From a virus, in IMG/VR virus record IMGVR_UViG_3300021959_000051, positions 1-55,732 of that record: a stretch of 55,732 nt of DNA; one strand, given 5' to 3'. The translations under genes and the position numbers were made by a program. Positions 42,472-49,819 of the stretch are shown piece by piece. Every line of letters starts with the position of its first letter. Position 1 is the stretch's first letter. Under the pieces are notes generated by a model that searched no databases, was not told the origin of the DNA, and saw nothing but the letters and a program-made list of their open reading frames with translations.

Positions 42472-43784
42472 AACACTTTTACTCCATATAGCTTTTCAAA
42501 ACCTTTTGCATGCTTTATATTATCAACCATAGGTTTACCCTTTACATTCAAAGAAGTATTCAGTAGCATTGGACATTGAGTTTGTTCATACCATTCTTCG
42601 AGTATAGGTCTTAACACAGACTTACAATCCTTCTTTACAACTTGAACTCTAGCTGTGCCATCAACATGAGTTACTGAACGATGGTCATGTTTTGCCACCG
42701 CCACATACTGCATATATTCGTTCATAGGACCAGTAAAGTATTCATCTGCATATTCTTCCAATATGGCTGGAGCAAATGGTCTGAATCTTTGACGTTGCTT
42801 TATGTCATTGACTGTATCTTTAATATCCAAACGAGGATCGGCTAGAAGACTTCTATTGCCTAATGCTCGTGGTCCAAATTCAGCCTTACCATTCGCCACC
42901 CCACAAACAGAGTTATCTAATAAGTACTTAACTACTTCTTTTGGGTTTACTTCTCTGTCTATGTTGGTACCAAGATAAGGACTAACCCAGTTAAGTTGTT
43001 TGTCAAGATAAGCAGCTGCAGCTCCTAATGATGATCCAGCATCACCTGGATTTGGAAATATCCACACATCATTAAATAGTGGTCTTATCTTAGTATTTGC
43101 AACACAATTAAGAGCTACCCCTCCACCATAGCATAAATAAGCAGAGTATGATCTCGCCTTTGTCATAATATTAATTATTTCTTTTTCGAGATATTTTTGA
43201 GCACTAGCAGCCAAAGTATTTTTATCTACCGCAGGCATATGCAGCCCCCTACAACCCCTATGTAGATTGTACTCAGAAAGATACGAAAGGTCAACAGGTA
43301 AAGACCCATATGCAGCCATCCCCATTAAGATATATTCATCTTCCATAGGCTTCAAACCAACATAATCTGTGATTGCCGAATAAAATAATCCTAAAGATTT
43401 AGGATATCGCATTGACCATTTCTTCTTTTTATTATACCATATAGAAGCCGTATCCCATTCACCTATAGCATCAATTACGACACAAACAGGTTCTTCTTTG
43501 AATGGTCTGGTATAGTAGGCAGCAGCGGCGTGCGACCAGTGGTGATCAACATAGGCGTTATGCTTATCTCTAGTGACCCAACTCTGGCCATATAATAGTC
43601 TTCTTATGTTCTTTTTAAATGGTTTTTCATAGAAGACTGTAAAGCCATTGATATCGACATGAAGTTTACGATCATTCTTTTTTCTTGAGTGTCGCTCACT
43701 GTGATGAGCTTCAATAATATCCTGCCCCTCTAAATAACAATAAGCAGCATCGTGAAACCCATAAGACAATCCAATTGTAGTCAT
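42468..43784 (-). CDS. NodU/CmcH-type carbamoyltransferase
   Basis: Transfers a carbamoyl group to a hydroxyl, typically on a sugar. The 438-residue protein shows the family blocks: GLSYGFHDAAYCYLE (5-19), YVDHHWSHAAAAYY (78-91), VVIDAIGEWDT (102-112), CYGGGVALNC (218-227), WIFPNPGDAGSSLGAAA (241-257), GKAEFGPRALGNRSLLADPR (299-318), and MLLNTSLNVKGKPMV near 415. It is shorter than typical NodU (550-600). A late promoter box lies 31 bases upstream inside the divergent glycosyltransferase gene. It leads the operon carbamoyltransferase-SGNH-SGNH-kinase-like-GT9-like-radical SAM. Confidence 0.93.
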   Translation of the reverse strand: MTTIGLSYGFHDAAYCYLEGQDIIEAHHSERHSRKKNDRKLHVDINGFTVFYEKPFKKNIRRLLYGQSWVTRDKHNAYVDHHWSHAAAAYYTRPFKEEPVCVVIDAIGEWDTASIWYNKKKKWSMRYPKSLGLFYSAITDYVGLKPMEDEYILMGMAAYGSLPVDLSYLSEYNLHRGCRGLHMPAVDKNTLAASAQKYLEKEIINIMTKARSYSAYLCYGGGVALNCVANTKIRPLFNDVWIFPNPGDAGSSLGAAAAYLDKQLNWVSPYLGTNIDREVNPKEVVKYLLDNSVCGVANGKAEFGPRALGNRSLLADPRLDIKDTVNDIKQRQRFRPFAPAILEEYADEYFTGPMNEYMQYVAVAKHDHRSVTHVDGTARVQVVKKDCKSVLRPILEEWYEQTQCPMLLNTSLNVKGKPMVDNIKHAKGFEKLYGVKVF

Positions 43785-43794
43785 AGTATATCCA

Positions 43795-44700
43795 ATGAAA
43801 AGATTAATTTACAGTATTTATATCGACATTCCCAAAGAGCTATTAGACCCTCAGCCTCCTCATCACGGAGAGACAGAGGATAAAAATATCAAAGCAAAAC
43901 GTCAGTTTGCTGAACACTACCCTTGGCTGTTACAAAAGCAGATAGATTATGCAGCTACCATTGGAGCTGAGTATAAGCACTTTACATACGATGACAAATA
44001 TCAAAAGTTAAGAGAATGGTATAATGAGACTTATCCATTCATAACAGAATACAACATTGTAAACTTCTATAAGATTCATCTAATGTATGAACTAGCAGAA
44101 CAATATGATGAGATACTTTACCTTGATCTAGATGTGTTACCAGTGACAGAAGAGAACTTCTTTGAAGCTCATGATTTATCTAAAGGAATAGCAATCAAGA
44201 AAAATTCTCATGGAATGCATATGAACAAAGATTTTATAAAGCATAGAGAAGATCTTTATGAAAGGAAAGGCATGGCTGGGGGAAGTATAAGAAGCCCAAT
44301 GGCTAAGTGGTGGAATTCAAAAGCTCTGTGTTTGGAATATGGTAAGCCTATAGAAGATATTCCAGTTTACAATACTGGTATTGTGGGTTTCAACAAATAC
44401 TGGCTAGACAAACTAGAATTCTTTGAAGATTTTGAAGAAACGCTTTATGAGATGAAAGAGCTATGTGAAGATGAACACACTATGTATCCAAAGTTTGCAC
44501 AGGCTCTATTTGGATACGACAATGAGACTATCTGGGGATTCAAGGCTCATATGAATGATGTTCCATCTGTATGGTTGGATGGTAGATGGCATACGTTTCT
44601 TGACAAGATGACAATCATTCCCAGTAAGTCTAAATTGGTTCATATTATCAACAAGAGCTTTGACGAAGTGAGAGATTGGTATGAAAAGAATAATATTTAG
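43795..44700 (+). CDS. GT-A glycosyltransferase A (plus-strand island)
   Basis: A 301-residue GT-A-type protein beginning MKRLIYSIYIDIPKELL. The DxD motif is in DEILYLDLDVLPV (105-117; D111-x-D113), and PVYNTGIVGFNKY (about 195-208) is a likely acceptor/donor loop. It is divergent from the carbamoyltransferase with only 10 bases between the two start codons, and has no clear Shine-Dalgarno site. With the next two genes it is one of the few plus-strand genes in the window. Related in layout to the second gene. Confidence 0.85.
   Translation: MKRLIYSIYIDIPKELLDPQPPHHGETEDKNIKAKRQFAEHYPWLLQKQIDYAATIGAEYKHFTYDDKYQKLREWYNETYPFITEYNIVNFYKIHLMYELAEQYDEILYLDLDVLPVTEENFFEAHDLSKGIAIKKNSHGMHMNKDFIKHREDLYERKGMAGGSIRSPMAKWWNSKALCLEYGKPIEDIPVYNTGIVGFNKYWLDKLEFFEDFEETLYEMKELCEDEHTMYPKFAQALFGYDNETIWGFKAHMNDVPSVWLDGRWHTFLDKMTIIPSKSKLVHIINKSFDEVRDWYEKNNI
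43815..43822 (-). promoter_or_regulatory. T4-type late promoter for the carbamoyltransferase operon
   Basis: Exact TATAAATA on the minus strand, 31 bases upstream of the carbamoyltransferase ATG and inside the first codons of the divergent plus-strand glycosyltransferase. It implies that the glycan operon is expressed late, together with virion genes. Confidence 0.72.
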
Positions 44701-45475
44701 CATATATGGTGACAATGTTAACAATGTTGGTGAAAGTGTAACAGATTATAAATCAAATAACTTTCGCGCATATAAAGATCAGTTAGTTAAGTGTAAACAA
44801 GTGTATGCAAATAAGTGCAAAGCTGACTTTGTTTTGATAGACACTTCTCTAAACAACTTTGTGGATATACAATTTGAAAAGATAAGACTGTTAGAAGAGT
44901 TTGCGCGTTCGTATGATGAGGTTCTGTACTTAGACTTTGATGTTATTCCTAATTATTCAGCAAGAAGCATCTTTGATAGTGTTGATACTTCGAAGTTAAG
45001 TATGCACCCTCTCAATAGACCTCTCAATGGGATTTATTTAAGAGGCGCGTTACTATCAGATTGGCTAGACTCTCAAAGCATGTACGTTAAGACATGCTCT
45101 AAAAGATCTATGCTACTACTAGAAGGAATAAACGGTAATAATTTAACATATAACACTGGAGTAGTGTTAGGCAATTCCGAGATTATAAAACAAGTTAATT
45201 TTACAGAACAGCTAGATGATATGCATGAGTTGTTAGAAGAAGCATGTGAAGACAATCTTTACCCACCAGAGATATCAAGGCATTTTGTTCCCAACAATGA
45301 AGTTTACATTAGCTATTTGATTGAGAAGAACAACATTCCTCATCACGATCTATCAATGAACTGGAATTTTATTCTTGATGATGTTAAAGAGTATGCAACA
45401 GCGTCTGCTGAATTAATTCATGCAGTAAATAAAAACTTTGATATGTTTAAAATGCTTCTGGATTACAATGCTTAG
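44681..45475 (+). CDS. GT-A glycosyltransferase B (plus-strand island)
   Basis: A 264-residue relative of the previous gene, starting MKRIIFSIYGDNVNN and carrying DEVLYLDFDVIPN (79-91; D85-x-D87), with LTYNTGVVLGNSEI later. Its start overlaps the stop of gene A by 20 bases, so translation is probably coupled. The shared start, YxDE-x-LYLDxDVxP block and NTGxV loop indicate duplication followed by divergence. Donor and acceptor unknown. Confidence 0.83.
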   Translation: MKRIIFSIYGDNVNNVGESVTDYKSNNFRAYKDQLVKCKQVYANKCKADFVLIDTSLNNFVDIQFEKIRLLEEFARSYDEVLYLDFDVIPNYSARSIFDSVDTSKLSMHPLNRPLNGIYLRGALLSDWLDSQSMYVKTCSKRSMLLLEGINGNNLTYNTGVVLGNSEIIKQVNFTEQLDDMHELLEEACEDNLYPPEISRHFVPNNEVYISYLIEKNNIPHHDLSMNWNFILDDVKEYATASAELIHAVNKNFDMFKMLLDYNA

Positions 45476-46043
45476 AGTCATTTGTGTGTGCACCGGAAAT
45501 AAATTTAAACAGTGGTATGTCGACAACTTGAAATACCAAGTAGACAAGTACTCTAAGTTACAGTATGATGAATTTGTAGTTATAACAGATGATAACTATG
45601 ATGGTGTCTTCAACAAACTACAAATGTTTGATAGGTATAGAGACGGACAGAACATCTATTTTGACTTGGATGTTCTGATAAAAGGAGATTGTAACAGCTT
45701 TCTTAAAAAAGATTTCACACTATGTTTTGCTCATTGGAGAGATGAATATCATACAAGAATTAATAGCTCTATCATATCTTGGTATGGAGACGTATCACAC
45801 ATCTATGAGATGTTTCAACAAGATCCTGATTATTACATGACAAAATACTATCGTGGTATTGATCAAATGTTATATGAAAATATTGAATATAAAGTCTATC
45901 CCAATACTGATACATACTGCTCTTATCAAACAGTTACAGAAGAATTACCTTTTAACGTATATCTTTTTAATCAGAGACATCAGAAGATGCTTGAGCCTGG
46001 CTGGCATCAAAAATTTCAATTGCCGCTCTCAGAGCATCGATAG
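45468..46043 (+). CDS. Glycosyltransferase-type protein C (plus-strand island)
   Basis: A 191-residue protein from the ATG at 45468 (MLRVICVCTGNKFKQWYVDN), with the metal motif QNIYFDLDVLIKG (61-73; D66-x-D68). A longer TTG-started form is possible but the ATG overlaps the stop of gene B (ATGCTTAG), the typical coupling here. Third of a tandem series of DxD transferases, but more diverged than A and B. Its last 77 bases are antisense to the end of the minus-strand 174-residue gene. Confidence 0.8.
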   Translation: MLRVICVCTGNKFKQWYVDNLKYQVDKYSKLQYDEFVVITDDNYDGVFNKLQMFDRYRDGQNIYFDLDVLIKGDCNSFLKKDFTLCFAHWRDEYHTRINSSIISWYGDVSHIYEMFQQDPDYYMTKYYRGIDQMLYENIEYKVYPNTDTYCSYQTVTEELPFNVYLFNQRHQKMLEPGWHQKFQLPLSEHR

Positions 46044-46491
46044 GAGTATTGGACCTACGGATTTTCTTCTTTAGATCTTTGTCCTTACATTGCTTAACAA
46101 ACTCTTTTTCAAACAATTGAAGTTTAAAGAAGAACAGTTTTTCCTTATGAAGTTTTTCATTATAAGGGTCAAAGATTAAATCAATAAGGATCTTATGAAA
46201 GTCGCTAGTGCCCCCATCATCTAAGTTAACTAACCATCCTTTTTCTTTAGCAATTTCAATAACCTGATCCTTAAATGCTTGTTCAGATTCCTTTGTATAT
46301 GTCCAAGTGTTTTCATGAATCTCATCTACAGTAACATGCTCGAGTAGTTCCTTCCACTGAGGATCTTCATCTTTTGTTTCCATAATGATTTCTACTAGTG
46401 CACCTGGATTATCAGGATCTTCCCAATAACTCATTACTGAATCTCTTTGTTCATTTCTAAAGTATGCATTGATGTATCTAAAATTATTCAT
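45967..46491 (-). CDS. Hypothetical protein in radical SAM operon
   Basis: A 174-residue charged protein of unknown family: MNNFRYINAYFRNEQRDSVM, then PGALVEIIMETKDEDPQWKE, a Lys/Phe-rich segment HKEKLFFFKLQLFEKEFVKQ and a final helix TPIDALRAAIEIFDASQAQA. No known motif recognised. Overlaps the twitch-domain ORF by 8 bases and its 3' end overlaps the convergent glycosyltransferase C by 77 bases. Its codon pattern is coherent, so it looks a real gene despite the overlap. Confidence 0.75.
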   Translation of the reverse strand: MNNFRYINAYFRNEQRDSVMSYWEDPDNPGALVEIIMETKDEDPQWKELLEHVTVDEIHENTWTYTKESEQAFKDQVIEIAKEKGWLVNLDDGGTSDFHKILIDLIFDPYNEKLHKEKLFFFKLQLFEKEFVKQCKDKDLKKKIRRSNTPIDALRAAIEIFDASQAQASSDVSD

Positions 46492-46795
46492 TTGATTCTT
46501 CCTCTACTGTGCACCACCGTTTACATTGCCTAAGCGCTTTATCATTAGACCAAGATTCAATTAACTCATCCCACCACGGATGTTCATTAATTGAATCAAA
46601 GTCATTCTTAAAAATATTTAGGTCATCTTTATAATGATCGTACTGATGCATTATGTGTTGGTTTTCTCTGTACCCTGATTTTTCTCCTGAAGCTCGACTT
46701 TGATAATCATTGTTTACTAAGTAGCAACAAGGATACACTTGACCATCAATATTGATTACCATTTGATTAAGCTCACGCCACTTACATTTAATCAT
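46484..46795 (-). CDS. Stand-alone SPASM/twitch-type Fe-S domain, split from radical SAM
   Basis: A 103-residue protein that looks like the detached C-terminal domain of the radical SAM gene just upstream. Its cysteines are C4, C23, C24, C91 and C95: C4-x13-G18-x4-C23 (IDGQVYPCC) matches the auxiliary-cluster motif of SPASM/twitch domains, and CKRWC supplies a second pair. The start ATG overlaps the upstream stop by 8 bases in the +1 frame (ATGATTAA). So either two polypeptides act together, or a frameshift joins them, or the gene is broken. Compare the one-piece radical SAM at 38865-39824. Confidence 0.82.
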   Translation of the reverse strand: MIKCKWRELNQMVINIDGQVYPCCYLVNNDYQSRASGEKSGYRENQHIMHQYDHYKDDLNIFKNDFDSINEHPWWDELIESWSNDKALRQCKRWCTVEEESNE

Positions 46796-47528
46796 TTAAG
46801 TACACAACTCCAGATGGCATTTTTTTTCTATATATTTCTTCAACAGAGTGTTTGGTTACCATATCAGTAACAGTAGCAGCTTCTAATATGTCCTGCTGTC
46901 CACGCTCGTTTATAAAACTGAAGCTGTCGTTTGTAAATGTGGGAGCTGAATAAAATCTATCAGTAACAAGCCACTTGTGAGCATATGCTCCATATGATTT
47001 AACTAAGTCAGATATTTCTGCAATATGCTTTTCGTTATGTTTGAAGACAATAGTCAGAGCCCATGCTTCAGCAGGCGTGCTTGAGAGTTCTTTCATATGA
47101 TTTAAGACTTTACTAAGCTCTGTTTTCCGTCTATATTTAGCATGCATTTCTTGTGTACTTCCATCAACCGCAAACACAACTGTAAGTTGATCTTTTCCAG
47201 CACAACCCAGTTCCCACCAAAACTCTTCATCTCTCATAGCCCCGTTAGTGTCAATAACAATCTTAGACTTACTGTTAACAGTTATATATTGAACTATGGG
47301 AAGAATGTCTTTATTCATAGCAGGGTCGCCCCAAGTCCCACAAAAATTATATTGTCTATGCCGAGAGGGGTGAGGGAATACCTTTTTAAAAGTTTCTAAA
47401 TTCCATTGTAGAAGTGGTAGCCAGTCTGCTTTGCCAAGTCCGTTGGGGTTGGTTCGATGACACTGAGGGCAAGCTGCATTACAATACGTCGAAACGTCTA
47501 GCCACACATTAGGATCTCTTAACCACAT
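46788..47528 (-). CDS. Radical SAM core enzyme (N-terminal half of split system)
   Basis: A 246-residue radical SAM domain: DVSTYCNAACPQCHRTNP gives C16-x3-C20-x2-C23, followed by NFCGTWGDPAMNKDILPIVQ (GxP-type block) and IVIDTNGAMRDEEFWWELG, the barrel strands. It lacks an auxiliary cluster of its own; that is encoded in the next ORF. It begins at a TAATG junction with the methyltransferase gene. Family members with such domains modify peptides or sugars; no substrate peptide is apparent nearby. Confidence 0.9.
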   Translation of the reverse strand: MWLRDPNVWLDVSTYCNAACPQCHRTNPNGLGKADWLPLLQWNLETFKKVFPHPSRHRQYNFCGTWGDPAMNKDILPIVQYITVNSKSKIVIDTNGAMRDEEFWWELGCAGKDQLTVVFAVDGSTQEMHAKYRRKTELSKVLNHMKELSSTPAEAWALTIVFKHNEKHIAEISDLVKSYGAYAHKWLVTDRFYSAPTFTNDSFSFINERGQQDILEAATVTDMVTKHSVEEIYRKKMPSGVVYLND

Positions 47529-48127
47529 TAAATAACTCCAATCACCATATATCTATCATGATTTTCGAATGGCATTGTACCACTATAGTAGATGTTAGAT
47601 AAAGGTGTCTTCATCATAAACTCTTCAAGACTATCTACACAATTTACATGATCCTCAACAGAGTAGTAATTATTAGATTGAACAGCTACTATTGTTTCTT
47701 GTTTTAACGATCTGTAGATATGCTCAACATATTTCTGTTCAATATGTTCTATACTGGTGTTAATATAAACTTTACAATCAGGAACATTCAAAGTTGTATC
47801 TCTAGTTTCAAAGTTTATATTATAATCATCGAACAAGTATTCACCCATGATTTTACATCCTGGATCGATATCAGAATTGACTATTATATTGTCTGGAAAT
47901 TCTTTTCTAAGAAGATATGATGTTAGTCCTAACCAACCAGCAGCAACATGTATGTCTTCCATGCCAATGTAATCTGAAAGACAGTCTACCAACCACTGCT
48001 TACCAGACCAGTGCTTGGGTCCTAGTCCGTTACCTACTTCTTTTATTCTATTGAGATTTAGTTCGTCGGGATTGTCATAAATATATTCAACGAGCTTGAA
48101 ACCTCGTTTCAAGATTTGATTATCCAT
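47528..48127 (-). CDS. SAM-dependent methyltransferase-like protein
   Basis: A 199-residue class I methyltransferase-like protein. The SAM-binding glycine segment is VAAGWLGLTSYLLRKEF (61-77), followed by the acidic end of strand 2 in NSDIDPG (84-90), and INTSIEHIEQ later. It begins at a TAATG junction with the 242-residue coiled-coil gene and ends at one with the radical SAM gene. A methyl transfer to a sugar or peptide is plausible from context only. Confidence 0.78.
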   Translation of the reverse strand: MDNQILKRGFKLVEYIYDNPDELNLNRIKEVGNGLGPKHWSGKQWLVDCLSDYIGMEDIHVAAGWLGLTSYLLRKEFPDNIIVNSDIDPGCKIMGEYLFDDYNINFETRDTTLNVPDCKVYINTSIEHIEQKYVEHIYRSLKQETIVAVQSNNYYSVEDHVNCVDSLEEFMMKTPLSNIYYSGTMPFENHDRYMVIGVI

Positions 48128-48855
48128 TATATAATCTTATTAAGTATTCCGACAACTGTCTTTGCAGTTGTTTTTTTATCAGACATTTTCTTTAACATCT
48201 CAACAACATTTTCTTGATTATTGATAACCGTAAGAAATTCCACAACGTCTTTTACTGACTTCTCTAAGTCTTCAGTTGACACACCAGAGATTATGAAAGA
48301 GTTAATCTTGGCAATTTGCTCATTGATTTGCCCGTCTCTTTTTTTAGAAAGAGCTTCGTGCATGACTACTTTCTTTTGTAACTCTTTAATCACATTATCA
48401 GTGTGTAACTGAGCTGCAATTGCTTTCTTCTTCCAATCTTTAATCACACTTTCAGTGTGCAACTGAGCTGCGATTGCCTTTTTCTTCCAATCTTCCATTC
48501 TTTCTCGCTCACGCGCTGCATGAACTCTAGCTTCTAAAGAATGTTTTTGCCACCTATCAACTTCCGCTTGATACCTTTCAACTTCTGCTTGACACCTATC
48601 TACTTCACCTTGATATAGATCCGCTGCAGCAGTTTTAGCAACCTCTACAACACTAGCCATTTGTTGTCTCTTAAATTCAGCTGTAGTATCTAAAATTTTC
48701 TCGTTAGTCCAGCCTAGATCTTTTAGCGCTTTGTGCTGCACTGTGTCTGGTTGAATATATTCTTCAATGATACCATCTTCTTCAGATTGATGCAACACCA
48801 GAATAGTGTCTTGTTGATCATTTGTATATCTTGCTTCTATGATATCTTTATACAT
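48127..48855 (-). CDS. Coiled-coil protein with internal duplications
   Basis: A 242-residue protein; residues 60-170 are predicted coiled coil. It contains a Q-A-E-V-D/E-R heptad run near 80-105 (EVDRCQAEVERYQAEVDRWQ) and an 18-residue direct duplication DWKKKAIAAQLHTESVIK / DWKKKAIAAQLHTDNVIK (about 122-157). No catalytic motif. Located 8 bases after the 317-residue virion gene and joined to the methyltransferase by TAATG. A structural or scaffold role is possible, but unproven. Confidence 0.75.
   Translation of the reverse strand: MYKDIIEARYTNDQQDTILVLHQSEEDGIIEEYIQPDTVQHKALKDLGWTNEKILDTTAEFKRQQMASVVEVAKTAAADLYQGEVDRCQAEVERYQAEVDRWQKHSLEARVHAARERERMEDWKKKAIAAQLHTESVIKDWKKKAIAAQLHTDNVIKELQKKVVMHEALSKKRDGQINEQIAKINSFIISGVSTEDLEKSVKDVVEFLTVINNQENVVEMLKKMSDKKTTAKTVVGILNKII
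48385..48492. repeat. 54-base direct repeat in coiled-coil gene
   Basis: Two adjacent 54-base units (48385-48438 and 48439-48492), nearly identical, encoding the 18-residue DWKKKAIAAQLHT.. unit on the minus strand. An apparently recent in-frame duplication. Confidence 0.88.
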
Positions 48856-48863
48856 AATTTTTC

Positions 48864-49817
48864 CTACGTTTGTTCAATTCTTAGATAGTAAGTGTTAGCT
48901 GTAATAGCGGTACCGTTGGGAAACTCCTGAGCTCTATAATCATCAGCGCTTACAAATCTTGTTTGATAATTACCTGAACCATTAAGAATAGTATCTGACA
49001 TACCAGTTCCTCTGTTATTTCCCGAGCCATTAATATTATATCTAATTCTAGATCCTTCTACACTAGCCGCTACATGTTTAACACAGTTCTTAAGAATATC
49101 ATCAAAGCTAGCTGTAGTGTATTCTTGTAAATCATTATCAGATCTAATAAAAATAGGCGATGAGTATGATATAGCCGATCCAGCATTTACTCTGAATAGA
49201 TAATAGTTAGCTATTGTATCAGGAGTACCGTCCATATTACTACCAATATTACCTGAGGTATAATCAGATAGATCAGCTCTTGTATCGGTAAAGACAGGAG
49301 TTGAGCTTATAAGAGTAGAGCCAGTTAGAGTGTTAGCTGAATGTATTCTGTACGTACCAGGTTGATCTGTACCATCTGTAATATTATCAATTGCAGGATA
49401 TATAAACGTGTCGTACATATCCGTAAGCGTCATAGCTTTTATATTACCACTATCACTGTAAACAGGAAACGCTATATTGTTAGTATCTGCAGTCTCGGTT
49501 GTACTAGCTGCCGTTTGATTTATTCGAGAGTAGTTAACAGACACAGTTCCTGGCTCTGCTGTGGTAGATTCCGGTGCATACTCCGCTGCACCATCATCAT
49601 CAGCATCTTGATTACCTGTTGTTGTAGATACAGCTCCAGCTATTTTTCTAGTATCAGTTATAGTTCCTAACCCACCTCCAGATGTAACGAAGGTAAGATT
49701 TACTGACGGGTCAGTAGAATAAAGATATCTTACTTGAGATTTTATCTCGTTTATCTGGGTAGTCGTCATCTCTTGGAGATTGCTTCCATTGAGACGAAGC
49801 GGAGTTCTCACTGCCAT
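48864..49817 (-). CDS. Virion structural protein, marine T4-like type
   Basis: A 317-residue protein beginning MAVRTPLRLNGSNLQEMTTT, then QINEIKSQVRYLYSTDPSVN and the DTRKIAGAV block, a signature of a structural protein family in marine T4-like phages. Rich in Ser/Thr/Asn and beta strands, with DDILKNCVKHVAASVEGSRI near the end. Position between fibre/baseplate genes suggests a tail or baseplate role. Specific function not established. Confidence 0.78.
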   Translation of the reverse strand: MAVRTPLRLNGSNLQEMTTTQINEIKSQVRYLYSTDPSVNLTFVTSGGGLGTITDTRKIAGAVSTTTGNQDADDDGAAEYAPESTTAEPGTVSVNYSRINQTAASTTETADTNNIAFPVYSDSGNIKAMTLTDMYDTFIYPAIDNITDGTDQPGTYRIHSANTLTGSTLISSTPVFTDTRADLSDYTSGNIGSNMDGTPDTIANYYLFRVNAGSAISYSSPIFIRSDNDLQEYTTASFDDILKNCVKHVAASVEGSRIRYNINGSGNNRGTGMSDTILNGSGNYQTRFVSADDYRAQEFPNGTAITANTYYLRIEQT

Positions 49818-49819
49818 TA

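Noticed and set aside
43729-43736. TCTAAATA on the plus strand upstream of glycosyltransferase A
   Set aside because: One mismatch to the late octamer and 59 bases from the start; not convincing as a promoter.
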